Source: JBMNGW01 sp050950025
Lineage (GTDB): Bacteria > Spirochaetota > Spirochaetia > Sphaerochaetales > Sphaerochaetaceae
Assembly: GCA_050950025.1 (NCBI GenBank)
Contig: JBMNGW010000009.1
Location: 62,001-126,000, forward strand
Direction of reading: 5' to 3'
Length of the DNA stretch: 64,000 nt
In this document: positions 1 through 7,486 of the stretch, in pieces
How the letters are laid out: each line of letters opens with the position of its first letter
Position numbering within the stretch: the first letter of the stretch is position 1
Translations under genes and position numbers: made by a program
The notes under the pieces: generated by a model
Told to the model about the DNA's origin: nothing
Seen by the model: the letters and a program-made list of their open reading frames with translations, nothing else
The model's database searches: none

Positions 1-522
1 CTCTGTATCAGGGCCACAGGGTCCGACTTCTCCTGCAGGTCCCCACCAGTTATCTTCACGCGGCAAAAAGTAAATCCGTTCTTGAGGAATTCCTTTATCC
101 AACCAATGTTGAGCCGATTCTTCATCTCGGGGAACTTCATCATCACCTTCAAAAACCGTCACAGAGAGTTTATCTTTATCGATGTTCAAATGTTTGGTGA
201 GAAATTCATAACTATAATCAATGGCCTCTTTTTTAAAATAATCGCCTAACGACCAGTTACCGAGCATTTCAAAAAAAGTGAGGTGATGCGGATCTCCCAC
301 CGCTTCAATGTCACCGGTGCGAATGCATTTTTGGTAATTGACCAAGCGGTTGCCTGCCGGATGCTCTTGACCAAGGATGTAGGGAACCAACGGATGCATC
401 CCTGCTGTGGTAAAGAGGACCGTGGGGTCATTTTCGGGTATTAAAGAGGCTCCTGAGATCTGTTTGTGATCTTTGGAGACAAAAAAATCGATAAATTTTT
501 GGCGTAGTTCATCTGCTTTCAT
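1..522 (-). CDS. alaS: Alanyl-tRNA synthetase, N-terminal part (cut by window edge)
   Basis: Charges tRNA-Ala with alanine in the cytoplasm. Only the first 174 codons are present; the gene continues beyond base 1. Reading leftward from ATG 522 the protein begins MKADELRQKF and contains the class II aminoacylation core stretches FTTAGMHPLVPY, TFFEMLGNWSLGDYF and, at the edge, WWGPAGEVGPCGPDTE, all diagnostic of AlaRS. No Shine-Dalgarno is visible before ATG 522, but a TAGTAT box ends 8 nt upstream, so the mRNA may be leaderless. The dprA-like gene lies 39 bp upstream on the same strand. The identity is secure; the C-terminal editing region cannot be judged. Confidence 0.95.
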   Translation of the reverse strand, partial: MKADELRQKFIDFFVSKDHKQISGASLIPENDPTVLFTTAGMHPLVPYILGQEHPAGNRLVNYQKCIRTGDIEAVGDPHHLTFFEMLGNWSLGDYFKKEAIDYSYEFLTKHLNIDKDKLSVTVFEGDDEVPRDEESAQHWLDKGIPQERIYFLPREDNWWGPAGEVGPCGPDTE

Positions 523-561
523 GGCTTTGAATACTATGGAAGGAGTACTTTTGTGTCAAGC

Positions 562-1461
562 TTAGTCAAAAAGCGGAAGCTGTTCTTTAGAAGAAATAAA
601 CAGTGTTTTATAGAGCTCTTCGGCTCTTTTGATCACCACTGTATGCGGTAACAGTGAAAGGCGCCGCGGCCAAGAAAGGCTTCGGTTGTCCAAAGCATGT
701 TGAAACAGAGCGACTTGCCTGCCAATGTGCGCAGCATGCTCTGCCTGCCCTACTGCCGTCCCTCCATCGCGATCTTCAACAACAAGAGTTGCTCGACATA
801 AAGCATTCATCAGCTGCCCTTTAAGTAGCACATGCCACGCTTTTGGCTCAACTGTGGGAGGAATCTGCGTTACGACAGCCCCGTTAGAAAGTATCTTGTT
901 ATAAAGGGCAAGACGATTACTTTGCACAGGCTGAACCAAAGAAGTCTGCAAAACTGCCAGTGCAGGCACTTTCATGGCAGCTGCACTTAAAAGTGCAGTC
1001 CCTTCTATTCCCACCGCCATTCCCGAGGCAATAACCACAGGATGTTCAACTAAAGCATGAACGCTCTTTTTGGCCGTTTCAATCCCTTCGACACTGGCTG
1101 TTCGTGTACCGACAATAGCCAATGAGGCCTTTTTTAACCAATCTGGATTGCCTCTTAAATATAAAAAACGGGGAGGCTCTTCCAATTGCCTTAGCGCTTG
1201 CGGATACAACGGATCTTTAGTCGAAATGACCATATCGTGCAACGTGAGTTTGGCATACTGTGCCCGTACCCAAAAAAGGCTTTCTGAAAGCTTATTGGGT
1301 GAGAGCGAAGTTGCCTCGGCATACAAGCCAATGTGGTCTAAAAAAGGCTCTGCAAGCGAGATCTCCTTCTCAATCTGATTGACTAAGATTTCAACTTTTT
1401 GTTGGTCTTGCAGTGCATGTATAAGGGTATGGTAATTGATTGCTTCAGTACGGCTGTCCAT
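562..1461 (-). CDS. Divergent DprA/Smf-like Rossmann-fold protein
   Basis: 299 aa. DprA proteins load RecA on single-stranded DNA during transformation or repair. Family signatures are recognisable: PRFLYLRGNPDWL before the fold, AIVGTRTAS (usual GSR-type phosphate loop), ASGMAVGIEGTAL (usual SG-A-GID--AH), NKILSNGAVVTQIP (usual N--L---I---G-llSE-P) and VVEDRDGGTAVGQAEHA (the conserved GG--A-A region). The GID--AH motif reads GIEG-TAL, so the usual Asp and the His are replaced. The protein ends EQLPLFD without a clear C-terminal winged helix. It lies upstream of alaS on the same strand. A divergent DprA paralogue or a related nucleotide-binding protein is likely; competence function is not shown. 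Confidence 0.7.
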   Translation of the reverse strand: MDSRTEAINYHTLIHALQDQQKVEILVNQIEKEISLAEPFLDHIGLYAEATSLSPNKLSESLFWVRAQYAKLTLHDMVISTKDPLYPQALRQLEEPPRFLYLRGNPDWLKKASLAIVGTRTASVEGIETAKKSVHALVEHPVVIASGMAVGIEGTALLSAAAMKVPALAVLQTSLVQPVQSNRLALYNKILSNGAVVTQIPPTVEPKAWHVLLKGQLMNALCRATLVVEDRDGGTAVGQAEHAAHIGRQVALFQHALDNRSLSWPRRLSLLPHTVVIKRAEELYKTLFISSKEQLPLFD

Positions 1462-1554
1462 GGATTCTCAGTGTATAAGCAGAAGCAAAGGGAAGCAAGA
1501 TAGGCTTTAACCTAGCACCACCTCTTTAGTGCTCTTTATTGGCAATCTCAGAGG

Positions 1555-2499
1555 TTAGCCCACTCTAAGTCTGTTTATTCTTGAACCTATCAACTCTTTG
1601 TAGTTTGTTTGCTCTTTAGTGGGTAACAAGCTTTGGTCAATCTCTTCATAAAATCGGCCCTTCAAGCTCATCAGCCGATTCATCAGAGTCTCTGATGCTT
1701 TGGCATTAATGCCATAAGCTTCAGCTAAGTATAAAAAGTCAGCTCTATTAAGCTTGCTCCGTTTTCCTCGTAACGTAAGAGCACTCTCTTCTAAGTCTTC
1801 TTTGAGTATGAGATTAGTAGGAAGTAAATCATAGGCTGGTGTTAACACATACTGCAGGTTATCAGGGGCATATAAAGAGAAGTTCTTTAAGTGCATATCA
1901 CTGTTGCCGGTAATAAAAGAGAAAACAAGGAGGGACCACAAGGTAATAGCATCGAGTAAGCGAGGCGAGTAGCGTTTCAATATTTTGCCAAGGTGCTCAT
2001 ATGATGAACGATATTTATCTTCAGTTAATCTTTCTCCAAGCTGACAAAAATCTTCCATCGCTATTTTTTTATTATGAAGTCGATCAATACGTTTACATAA
2101 ATATGCATATTCTCCATCTTCTAGACGATAAAGAGCATGTTCGACAGTCTCAATGTTTGCTAATGAGGCCAGATGCATTGTCAGATGTTCAAATTCAGGG
2201 AGATAGGGATATTCCTTACTGGGAAGTTTAAGGATATACCCAAGGGGCTGACCAATGAGTGTTAATTGGCCTTTGCCTAGTTCACCTGATAAATGCAAAG
2301 ATAATTTCTTTTGGACACCCGGTACAGCATATCCCTCTTGCACACTCTGCGTTACAGCTTGTTCAAGAAACTCACTTGTAAGGTTAAGGGGAGGTAGGAC
2401 CGATACACCAAAAAACTGCTTAACACATGATGAATGCCACTGATTTTGGTGATGTTCATCTGTTATTGGTCTATTACAATGCAAACATCTTTTTTTCAT
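1555..2499 (-). CDS. hipT: HipT-type serine/threonine kinase toxin (HipA-like C-terminal kinase)
   Basis: 314 aa HipA-like kinase lacking the HipA N-terminal subdomain, which is encoded separately as hipS. Visible parts: an N-terminal zinc-ribbon-like set (C5, C8, H22, C25), Gly-rich loop GVQKKLSL (61-68), ATP lysine in YILKLPS (K91), catalytic loop GNSDMHLKNFS (D201) and metal-binding PAYDLLPT (D224). In E. coli O127 HipBST the kinase phosphorylates TrpRS and is controlled by serines of an S-I-S motif just before this loop; here the aligned residues are A58-V-P60. The start overlaps hipS by 4 nt (ATGA), indicating coupling. The gene is visibly more AT-rich than birA next door, suggesting acquisition. 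Confidence 0.88.
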   Translation of the reverse strand: MKKRCLHCNRPITDEHHQNQWHSSCVKQFFGVSVLPPLNLTSEFLEQAVTQSVQEGYAVPGVQKKLSLHLSGELGKGQLTLIGQPLGYILKLPSKEYPYLPEFEHLTMHLASLANIETVEHALYRLEDGEYAYLCKRIDRLHNKKIAMEDFCQLGERLTEDKYRSSYEHLGKILKRYSPRLLDAITLWSLLVFSFITGNSDMHLKNFSLYAPDNLQYVLTPAYDLLPTNLILKEDLEESALTLRGKRSKLNRADFLYLAEAYGINAKASETLMNRLMSLKGRFYEEIDQSLLPTKEQTNYKELIGSRINRLRVG

Positions 2500-2819
2500 G
2501 TGAGACCTTTTAGCGTCACTGCTCCAATCGTATCTTTACACGCAACCAGTAATAGTCCCATACGATCTTTGGCATCAAGTTTCCAATTCTTTAAGAATAT
2601 TTCTAAAAGCCACCCTTCGGGGATCAGTCCATCAAAAAATGGAAACATAGTAGTACTCAAATACGATCGGTCAGTTAATGGGAGTGTTAAACTCACACTA
2701 GTAGCATCATTACGCCTTAAATACTCTGGATCATAGGTGAAGGTATACCCTTGATCTGTCTCTTTTAGGATTCCGGCAGGAATGTTGTGTATATACACTT
2801 GGGCTGTCCGATATGCCAT
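2496..2819 (-). CDS. hipS: HipS-type antitoxin (HipA N-terminal subdomain 1 protein)
   Basis: 107 aa, corresponding to the N-terminal subdomain of HipA as a free-standing protein. Recognisable stretches are VYIHNIPAGIL at the start, SLTLPLTDRSY, and FFDGLIPEGWLLE, the conserved signature of the HipA N-terminal domain. In the characterised HipBST system the HipS protein is the actual antitoxin of the HipT kinase. It is separated from hipB by one base and overlaps hipT by four, so the three genes form one tightly coupled operon. A frameshifted hipA was considered and rejected because both proteins are intact and hipT has its own N-terminal cysteine motif. Confidence 0.88.
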   Translation of the reverse strand: MAYRTAQVYIHNIPAGILKETDQGYTFTYDPEYLRRNDATSVSLTLPLTDRSYLSTTMFPFFDGLIPEGWLLEIFLKNWKLDAKDRMGLLLVACKDTIGAVTLKGLT

Positions 2820-2820
2820 A

Positions 2821-3030
2821 TTATGGCTCCTCTACATTTATGGGAACTGGAGCTAATTTAAATCCGAACAGGTGTAAAGCTTGATTTACTTTATCAAGCT
2901 GCAGTGTTGGCTTTCCTTGCTCTAGCTCTCGAACAAATCTCACCCCCACTCCGGCTAGCAAAGCAAACTCTTTTTGAGTAAGGCGAGCTTTTTTTCGATA
3001 TGTGCGAACCAACTGAGATAATTCTTCCAT
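2821..3030 (-). CDS. hipB: HipB-type helix-turn-helix autorepressor
   Basis: 69 aa Cro/CI-type HTH protein. The HTH spans roughly residues 14-45 (ARLTQKEFALLAGVGVRFV-RELEQGKPTL), typical of HipB. It is the first gene of the hipB-hipS-hipT operon and very probably represses it through the palindromes just upstream (3043-3134). The start codon ATG 3030 has no Shine-Dalgarno; a TATAAA -10 ends 7 nt before it, implying a leaderless transcript starting at or near the ATG. Length is short compared with E. coli HipB (88 aa). Confidence 0.87.
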   Translation of the reverse strand: MEELSQLVRTYRKKARLTQKEFALLAGVGVRFVRELEQGKPTLQLDKVNQALHLFGFKLAPVPINVEEP

Positions 3031-3042
3031 GTCTTATTTTAT

Positions 3043-3134
3043 ACCCGTTCGGGTTGCTTTGCAAGAATATTATTGCTATTACACCCGCTCGGGTTGAATT
3101 GTAGCGTTTCTCTTATATTTATACCCGCTCGGGT
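3043..3134 (-). promoter_or_regulatory. hipBST promoter with three operator palindromes at 40-bp pitch
   Basis: Three copies of ACCCG(T/C)TCGGGT at 3043-3054, 3083-3094 and 3123-3134; each is an inverted repeat ACCCG-NN-CGGGT followed by TG. Start-to-start spacing is exactly 40 bp twice, near four helical turns. On the minus strand the first copy is immediately upstream of the TATAAA -10 box of hipB (3037-3042), so a bound repressor would block RNA polymerase. E. coli HipB likewise binds several spaced palindromes of a different sequence. That HipB binds here is inferred. Confidence 0.8.
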
Positions 3135-3259
3135 TGTTTTCAAGGATATTTGTTGCCCATAAAGAGGATCTTTTGCCGTATTTAGGAATCTCTTTTCCCA
3201 TTAGTAGAGAGGGCTTACATATGAGCATTTGATATGGGGATACTGCTGGTATTCGCCCT

Positions 3260-3297
3260 AAAATACAAAACTCCTCGTTCCCACCAGGGAAGAGGAG
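3260..3297 (-). terminator. Intrinsic terminator downstream of tRNA-Phe
   Basis: On the minus strand CTCCTC-TTCCC pairs with GGGAA-GAGGAG (one bulged base, loop of about 4), followed by TTTTGTATTTT. It begins about 10 nt after the tRNA-Phe 3' end and separates the tRNA from the hipBST operon. The 3135-3259 stretch between it and the operators holds no recognisable gene. Confidence 0.85.
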
Positions 3298-3306
3298 CTG
3301 TCGGTT

Positions 3307-3379
3307 TGCCGCCTCTCGGAATTGAACCGAGGACACAAGGATTTTCAGTCCTTTGCTCTACCAACTGAGCTAAAGCGGC
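3307..3379 (-). tRNA. tRNA-Phe (anticodon GAA)
   Basis: 73-nt cloverleaf on the minus strand: acceptor GCCGCTT pairs with AGGCGGC, D-arm AGCTCAGTTGGTAGAGC, anticodon loop CTGAAAA with GAA anticodon, T-arm GGTTCAATTCC. CCA is not encoded (AAA follows the discriminator A). Promoter and terminator are both adjacent, so it is probably a single-gene unit. Confidence 0.97.
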
Positions 3380-3391
3380 GCGACCTTCTCG

Positions 3392-3421
3392 TTTATACCC
3401 TGCTACGTTGGCCCATGTCAA
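3392..3421 (-). promoter_or_regulatory. Promoter of tRNA-Phe
   Basis: Minus-strand TTGACA (3416-3421) and TATAAA (3392-3397) separated by 18 bp, a near-consensus sigma-70 type promoter. The start would fall about 10 nt before the tRNA 5' end. The -35 box overlaps the stop codon of birA. Confidence 0.8.
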
Positions 3422-4407
3422 CCCCAGAGATTGTTTTTATCGGCGGGACGGATAGAGATTTCTCCTGACTGTAAAACGGTGGTTGAGCCATCTGCCAACT
3501 GGACGACTAAAGCTCCTTCATCATCGATCTTAACTGCTGTGGCAATAAAGCTCTTTTTACCTTGAATTACCTCAATAGAACGTCCTAGGACCAAAGAGCG
3601 ACGGCGATACTCTTCTAAGTAATCGCTTGTTTCCAATGTGGCGGCACATTCGCTCATATGCTTTATAACAGAGGCTATGAGGGCGCTGCGGTCTACTTTT
3701 TGACCTACTGGGCACAAGGCTCCTGCTTTGTCGTGTAAATCAGATGGAAAACCTCCTTGGGGAGGAAATACATTAAGACCAATTCCAACCACAATTGTTT
3801 CTATTTTCCCATTCTCAAAACCGCTGACACCCTCAGTTAAAATGCCTCCCACTTTTAGCTTCCCTTTGTACAAGTCATTGACCCATTTAATTGAGAGCTC
3901 CTGCTGTAAGCACTCTTTGACCGCCTTGCAGGCTGCCACCGCAGTAGCTCCGGTAATTCTTAAAGCCGTTTGCAGATTATATGAAGGTCTAAGGAGCATA
4001 CTGATGTAAACTCCCGATCCCGGGGGAGAATAAAAGCTTTTTCCGTTGCGCCCGATGCCTTGGCTTTGGCTATCGGCAACCACAACCGTTGCCGAAGCAG
4101 CTCCTTCTAAGGCCAAGCGTTTAGCTTCTTTGTTGGTTGAATCAATCTGTTGATGATAATGAAGTGTAAGTTCAGGCATTTGCAAAGCGGCCAGAATGCT
4201 TTGTTTAGTCACTATGGCACTAAAGGATTCCAATGTGTAACCAACTCGCGTCGAGGATCTAATAACATGCCCTTCACTTCTGAGTTCTTGGATAGCGCGC
4301 CACACGGCAGCTCTGCTGATAAAGAGGTGTTGAGCCATCGTTTCTCCCGAAACGGGAGAGCCTTTGGCCAGTTCAAGCAAATGGAGCACTCGATCTTTGC
4401 TACTCAT
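3418..4407 (-). CDS. birA: Bifunctional biotin--protein ligase / biotin operon repressor BirA
   Basis: 329 aa. Makes biotinyl-AMP and transfers biotin to the lysine of biotin carrier proteins (AccB in this window has the target site), and when biotin is plentiful binds DNA as a repressor. N-terminal winged HTH (about residues 1-60, VSGETMAQHLFISRAAVWRAIQ), then the ligase domain with QGIGRNGKSF (116-125, biotinyl-AMP loop; usual GRGRRGR), KWVNDLYKGKLKVGGIL (174-190) and a C-terminal SH3-like domain. It is divergent from bioYMN with a canonical BirA operator between them, so it should control that transporter and itself. Confidence 0.96.
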   Translation of the reverse strand: MSSKDRVLHLLELAKGSPVSGETMAQHLFISRAAVWRAIQELRSEGHVIRSSTRVGYTLESFSAIVTKQSILAALQMPELTLHYHQQIDSTNKEAKRLALEGAASATVVVADSQSQGIGRNGKSFYSPPGSGVYISMLLRPSYNLQTALRITGATAVAACKAVKECLQQELSIKWVNDLYKGKLKVGGILTEGVSGFENGKIETIVVGIGLNVFPPQGGFPSDLHDKAGALCPVGQKVDRSALIASVIKHMSECAATLETSDYLEEYRRRSLVLGRSIEVIQGKKSFIATAVKIDDEGALVVQLADGSTTVLQSGEISIRPADKNNLWG

Positions 4408-4437
4408 AGCCCAAGATTACCCATAAAAGAGGATAAA

Positions 4438-4467
4438 TGTAAACAATAACCGCCTTATATGTTTACA
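4438..4467. promoter_or_regulatory. BirA operator (BioR-type box) between birA and bioY
   Basis: TGTAAAC (4438-4444), 16-bp spacer, GTTTACA (4461-4467): a perfect 7+7 inverted repeat matching the known bacterial BirA operator consensus. The right arm overlaps a TACAAT -10 candidate (4464-4469) for bioY. Repression of bioYMN and birA when biotin is high is expected. Confidence 0.9.
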
Positions 4468-4509
4468 ATAGCTTTCTGTTCTGTTATAGCTGTTCTCAAG
4501 GAGCGGCAC

Positions 4510-5103
4510 ATGAATCTACGTCATATCATCATTAGCGCACTGTGTGCGGCATTTATTGTCATCGGTTCGTACATCTCTTTTGCCATTGGACCTGTCCCCA
4601 TCACGATGCAAACAGCTTTTGTCCTTCTGGCAGGAATTTTGGCCGGCAAGGGAGTTGCCTCTACCGCTGTGGCCATCTATATCGCCTTAGGAGCTATCGG
4701 AGTTCCTGTCTTTTCAGCCGGATCAGGGGGTTTTGCCCACTTAACCGGTCCCACCGGCGGCTTTTTAATCAGTTATTTGGTAGCCGGTCCAGTTACCGGA
4801 TTTCTTGCCGACAGAGGCTTTCGCAACGAGCGCGAATTTCAGCAGACCACAAAAAAACAACTGTGGTGGATTGTCTTGGCGGCGGTGGTAGGAACACTCA
4901 TCTTTTTTATCATAGGCGTTCCTTATTTAAAAATGATCCTCACTGTCAGCTGGACTCAAGCACTCGTAATAGGGGTTCTGCCGTTTATTGCCGGAGATTT
5001 GTTGAAATTGCTGGTAGTGGTCATTCTTGGCAATATGTTTGCTCCTAGTGTTCGTTCTTTCATTGCTTCAGAGGTTGTGGATGAGAAGCCAAATGATTCT
5101 TGA
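4510..5103 (+). CDS. bioY: Biotin ECF transporter S component BioY
   Basis: 197 aa integral membrane substrate-binding subunit of the energy-coupling factor biotin importer. BioY features are visible: GPVPITMQTAFVLLAGILAG after the first helix, then PVFSAGSGGFAHLTGPTGGFL, followed by several hydrophobic helices. Start chosen at ATG 4510, which has AAGGAG 6 nt upstream; an in-frame ATG at 4459 would lie inside the BirA operator. First gene of a bioY-bioM-bioN operon with overlapping reading frames. Confidence 0.95.
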   Translation: MNLRHIIISALCAAFIVIGSYISFAIGPVPITMQTAFVLLAGILAGKGVASTAVAIYIALGAIGVPVFSAGSGGFAHLTGPTGGFLISYLVAGPVTGFLADRGFRNEREFQQTTKKQLWWIVLAAVVGTLIFFIIGVPYLKMILTVSWTQALVIGVLPFIAGDLLKLLVVVILGNMFAPSVRSFIASEVVDEKPNDS

Positions 5104-5845
5104 AGCTCGGCATTTGCACCTGCACCTAGCAGCCGATCAACCAATCCTTTCAGATGTCTCATTTGAGATGAATGAAGGAGAGCTTCTGATTATTGCCGGT
5201 CGCAACGGATCGGGGAAGACCATGCTTTTGCGCCTGATAAAAGGATTGATTCCCCTAACCGGCGGCTCTTTATGGATCGACCAAAAAGACCTTAGTCGCC
5301 GCCCCAAAGAACGCAACAGGCATATCGGATTAGTCTTTCAAGATGCCGATACCCAATTGGTAGGTCAAACAGTGCAAAAAGACCTCCTCTTCGGTCTGGA
5401 AAACCTGGAGTTTTCACCTCAGCAAAGTACTTTATTAGTCGATGAAATAGCACAAAAATTAGAACTGACCCACTTGCTAACACGACGTCCTAGAAGTCTG
5501 TCGGGAGGCGAGAAACGACGAGTAGCCATCGCTGCTGTTTTACTGATGCGCCCTCGATTGTTGCTTTTGGATGAGCCATTTGCCAATCTTGATTACCCGG
5601 CAGTCGTGCAGGTCCTACAATCACTGCTGGCCTTAAAAAAAGAGGGTGTGAGCATCATTGTGGCAACACATGAGCTGGAAAAAATTCTGGCTCACAGCGA
5701 CACATTACTGCTTCTTGATCAGGGAAACGTGATTGGTGTTGGTAAACCCCACGATATAATCGAAAACATTGAAAGTTGCGGCATCAGAAGGCCCCACTTT
5801 CGCCAAGAACCTCTGCCAATAGAGGAGATGACGTGGTTGAAGTAA
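5081..5845 (+). CDS. bioM: ECF transporter ATPase (BioM-type)
   Basis: 254 aa ABC ATPase energising biotin uptake. Walker A AGRNGSGKT, Q-loop FQDADTQLVG, signature LSGGEKRRVAIAAVLLM, Walker B LLLLDEPFANLD and switch His in ATHELEK are all present, and the sequence resembles CbiO/EcfA. Start is ATG 5081 (GAGG 6 nt upstream) or ATG 5093; either overlaps the end of bioY. Placement between bioY and an EcfT-like gene indicates a dedicated biotin system rather than a shared ECF module. Confidence 0.92.
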   Translation: MRSQMILEARHLHLHLAADQPILSDVSFEMNEGELLIIAGRNGSGKTMLLRLIKGLIPLTGGSLWIDQKDLSRRPKERNRHIGLVFQDADTQLVGQTVQKDLLFGLENLEFSPQQSTLLVDEIAQKLELTHLLTRRPRSLSGGEKRRVAIAAVLLMRPRLLLLDEPFANLDYPAVVQVLQSLLALKKEGVSIIVATHELEKILAHSDTLLLLDQGNVIGVGKPHDIIENIESCGIRRPHFRQEPLPIEEMTWLK

Positions 5846-6546
5846 ATTTCTTTCATTACCGCCACAGCACCTCTGTGTTACACAAAGCCCACCCTCTTAC
5901 TAAAATCGTTGCCCTGCTCGTATGCTCGCTACTGCTTATCAACGCCTCATTGTTGCGCATCTCCGTAATGCTCGTATTTTTACTTATTCTATTGCTGGCC
6001 TTACGCATCCCTATCAAAACGTACTGGCTCCAGATGCGATTTTTGGCAGCGATAGCGCTGTTAATGGGAGCAACTCGCTATGCAGTAAGCTCTGATGTAC
6101 TTTTGGGTTTATTAGTGATGCTCCGTTTTATTTTAATGATTGTCTTGGGAATTGTACTGGCCGATTCTACCGCTACTGATGAGTTAGGCCAAGCTTGTGC
6201 TCGTGCATTGTCTTTTCTGTTTCCTAAGCGCTCATATGTAGTGGCCTCAACGATGGAACTTACGTTGACTCTTATCCCCTTACTCTTGGATATTGCACTG
6301 CAAATCAAAGAGGCTCGCAAAGCCCGCCTGGAGCGCCTGTGGCCCAACCCCGTGCCACCTTTGGTCTCTATGGCATCCCAATTCATTGAACTCTCATTAC
6401 AAAGGGCACAGGAGCTTGAACAAGCTCTAAGTAGCAGAGGTTATCGCATCGATGTCCAAAGAGGAGAGCTGAGGTTCTCAAAAGCAGATGCTATCGTTAT
6501 TCTCATCACAACAGTGGGGGCTTGGGCCTTGGCCACTTTTAGCTAA
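5833..6546 (+). CDS. bioN: ECF transporter transmembrane coupling protein (BioN/EcfT)
   Basis: 237 aa membrane protein linking the ATPase to the S component. Several hydrophobic helices lie in residues 15-110, followed by the cytoplasmic coupling region with the two EcfT Ala-Arg/Arg-Gly signatures ARKARLER and SSRGYR. The start is GTG 5833, preceded by AGAGGAG at 5 nt and overlapping the bioM end by 13 bp; the longer in-frame ORF upstream lacks a ribosome site. The 3' end overlaps the convergent acyltransferase by 8 bp. Confidence 0.92.
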   Translation: MVEVNFFHYRHSTSVLHKAHPLTKIVALLVCSLLLINASLLRISVMLVFLLILLLALRIPIKTYWLQMRFLAAIALLMGATRYAVSSDVLLGLLVMLRFILMIVLGIVLADSTATDELGQACARALSFLFPKRSYVVASTMELTLTLIPLLLDIALQIKEARKARLERLWPNPVPPLVSMASQFIELSLQRAQELEQALSSRGYRIDVQRGELRFSKADAIVILITTVGAWALATFS

Positions 6547-7426
6547 GGGGAAGCACCGAAGCCTCTGTGGCATCAAACTGTCTTTGATTGTCTTGCCCCA
6601 ACAAATAGACATAACTGCGAATGCGGTCGGCTAGAAGATCATCACTGAGATCACTGGGCAACTGATTGGGCTCAATGAGTTGGCCACAGCTGAGTGTAAT
6701 TGTTTTTCCGCGCTGTTTGAACATCTCATCAGGTAAGTACAACGATTCAAAACTCACTTTTATTCTCAAAGCTCTTCTGAGAGACGATAACCGATAAAAC
6801 TTATTCGAATTAGCCCCATCGATATGCACCGGCAAAATAGGACGGTTATACACACGCGCCATCCTGACAAATGAGCTGTACCATTTCAAATCAAAAATGA
6901 CTTTATTAGATAAAGGACGGGAACAATAGCCGGCGGGGAACATAATAATTGGCATATCGGAATTAAAAGCTTGCCGATATTGGTCTACCAAGGCCCTTTG
7001 GTTCCAAGTGGGAATGGGAATCAACAGCGGTTTAAGGGGCTTTAGCTCACCTAAAATAGCTTTAGACACCATTTTAACCTTGGGATCGATTTTGCCCACA
7101 GCATGCATCATAACAAGTGATTCAGGACCTCCCAACGGATGATTAGCCACAATAATAGGTCGATTAGTGGGGATATCTTTCAGCGATGTTTGGCCTTGAG
7201 TTTTGAGCTTCAATTCAAGAAACTCAACAACAGATGCCACAAATTCCAGCGGCCCATCATGAAAATGCTCGCTCAAAAAAGTGTTGATTTCATCCAGATG
7301 CAATAGCGAAGAGAGGCGATTGAGCGCCATCTTAGGAACCCAAGGGGCGAAAGAAGGAGCATGCTGGGTTATCAGCTCTTCCAACACAATCGGTTTGAAC
7401 ATCTGATTTGACTGTTGCATAAGCAT
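6539..7426 (-). CDS. PlsC/OlsB-like acyltransferase
   Basis: 295 aa lysophospholipid acyltransferase-fold protein, probably acting at the inner face of the cytoplasmic membrane. It has the glycerolipid acyltransferase block I variant ANHPLGGPES (H96, acidic residue E102), block III-like MFPAGYCSR (162-170) and the following NRPILPVHIDG block. The HPLGG form is that of hemolysin-like/OlsB-type acyltransferases rather than canonical HX4D PlsC. The start is probably ATG 7426: no Shine-Dalgarno, but an extended -10 TGCTATACT ends 7 nt upstream. Acceptor and acyl donor cannot be told from sequence. Confidence 0.82.
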   Translation of the reverse strand: MLMQQSNQMFKPIVLEELITQHAPSFAPWVPKMALNRLSSLLHLDEINTFLSEHFHDGPLEFVASVVEFLELKLKTQGQTSLKDIPTNRPIIVANHPLGGPESLVMMHAVGKIDPKVKMVSKAILGELKPLKPLLIPIPTWNQRALVDQYRQAFNSDMPIIMFPAGYCSRPLSNKVIFDLKWYSSFVRMARVYNRPILPVHIDGANSNKFYRLSSLRRALRIKVSFESLYLPDEMFKQRGKTITLSCGQLIEPNQLPSDLSDDLLADRIRSYVYLLGQDNQRQFDATEASVLPLS

Positions 7427-7433
7427 AAAGAAG

Positions 7434-7479
7434 AGTATAGCAGATAATCAGCAAAAATTGGCCATCAACATGCTATACT
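7434..7479. promoter_or_regulatory. Divergent extended -10 elements for leaderless genes
   Basis: TGCTATACT occurs on the plus strand at 7471-7479 and, reverse-complemented, on the minus strand at 7434-7442. Each ends exactly 7 nt before an ATG (7487 plus, 7426 minus). Neither gene has a Shine-Dalgarno, so both mRNAs probably begin at the start codon. Confidence 0.7.
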
Positions 7480-7486
7480 TCCCGCT

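Noticed and set aside
1510..1540. Hairpin AGCAC/GTGCT after hipT as a terminator
   Set aside because: Only five pairs with a long loop and no T-tract on the minus strand.
1555..2819. hipS and hipT as one frameshifted hipA gene
   Set aside because: Both frames have proper ends joined by an ATGA coupling, hipT has its own N-terminal cysteine motif, and the arrangement matches known HipBST operons.
3043..3134. CRISPR-like repeat array at the 40-bp pitch
   Set aside because: Only three units; the conserved part is a 12-bp palindrome plus TG, and it lies exactly at a promoter.
4542..5048. 168-aa plus-strand ORF inside bioY
   Set aside because: It is an out-of-frame shadow of bioY with a residue composition rich in Arg, His and Ser and no family features.
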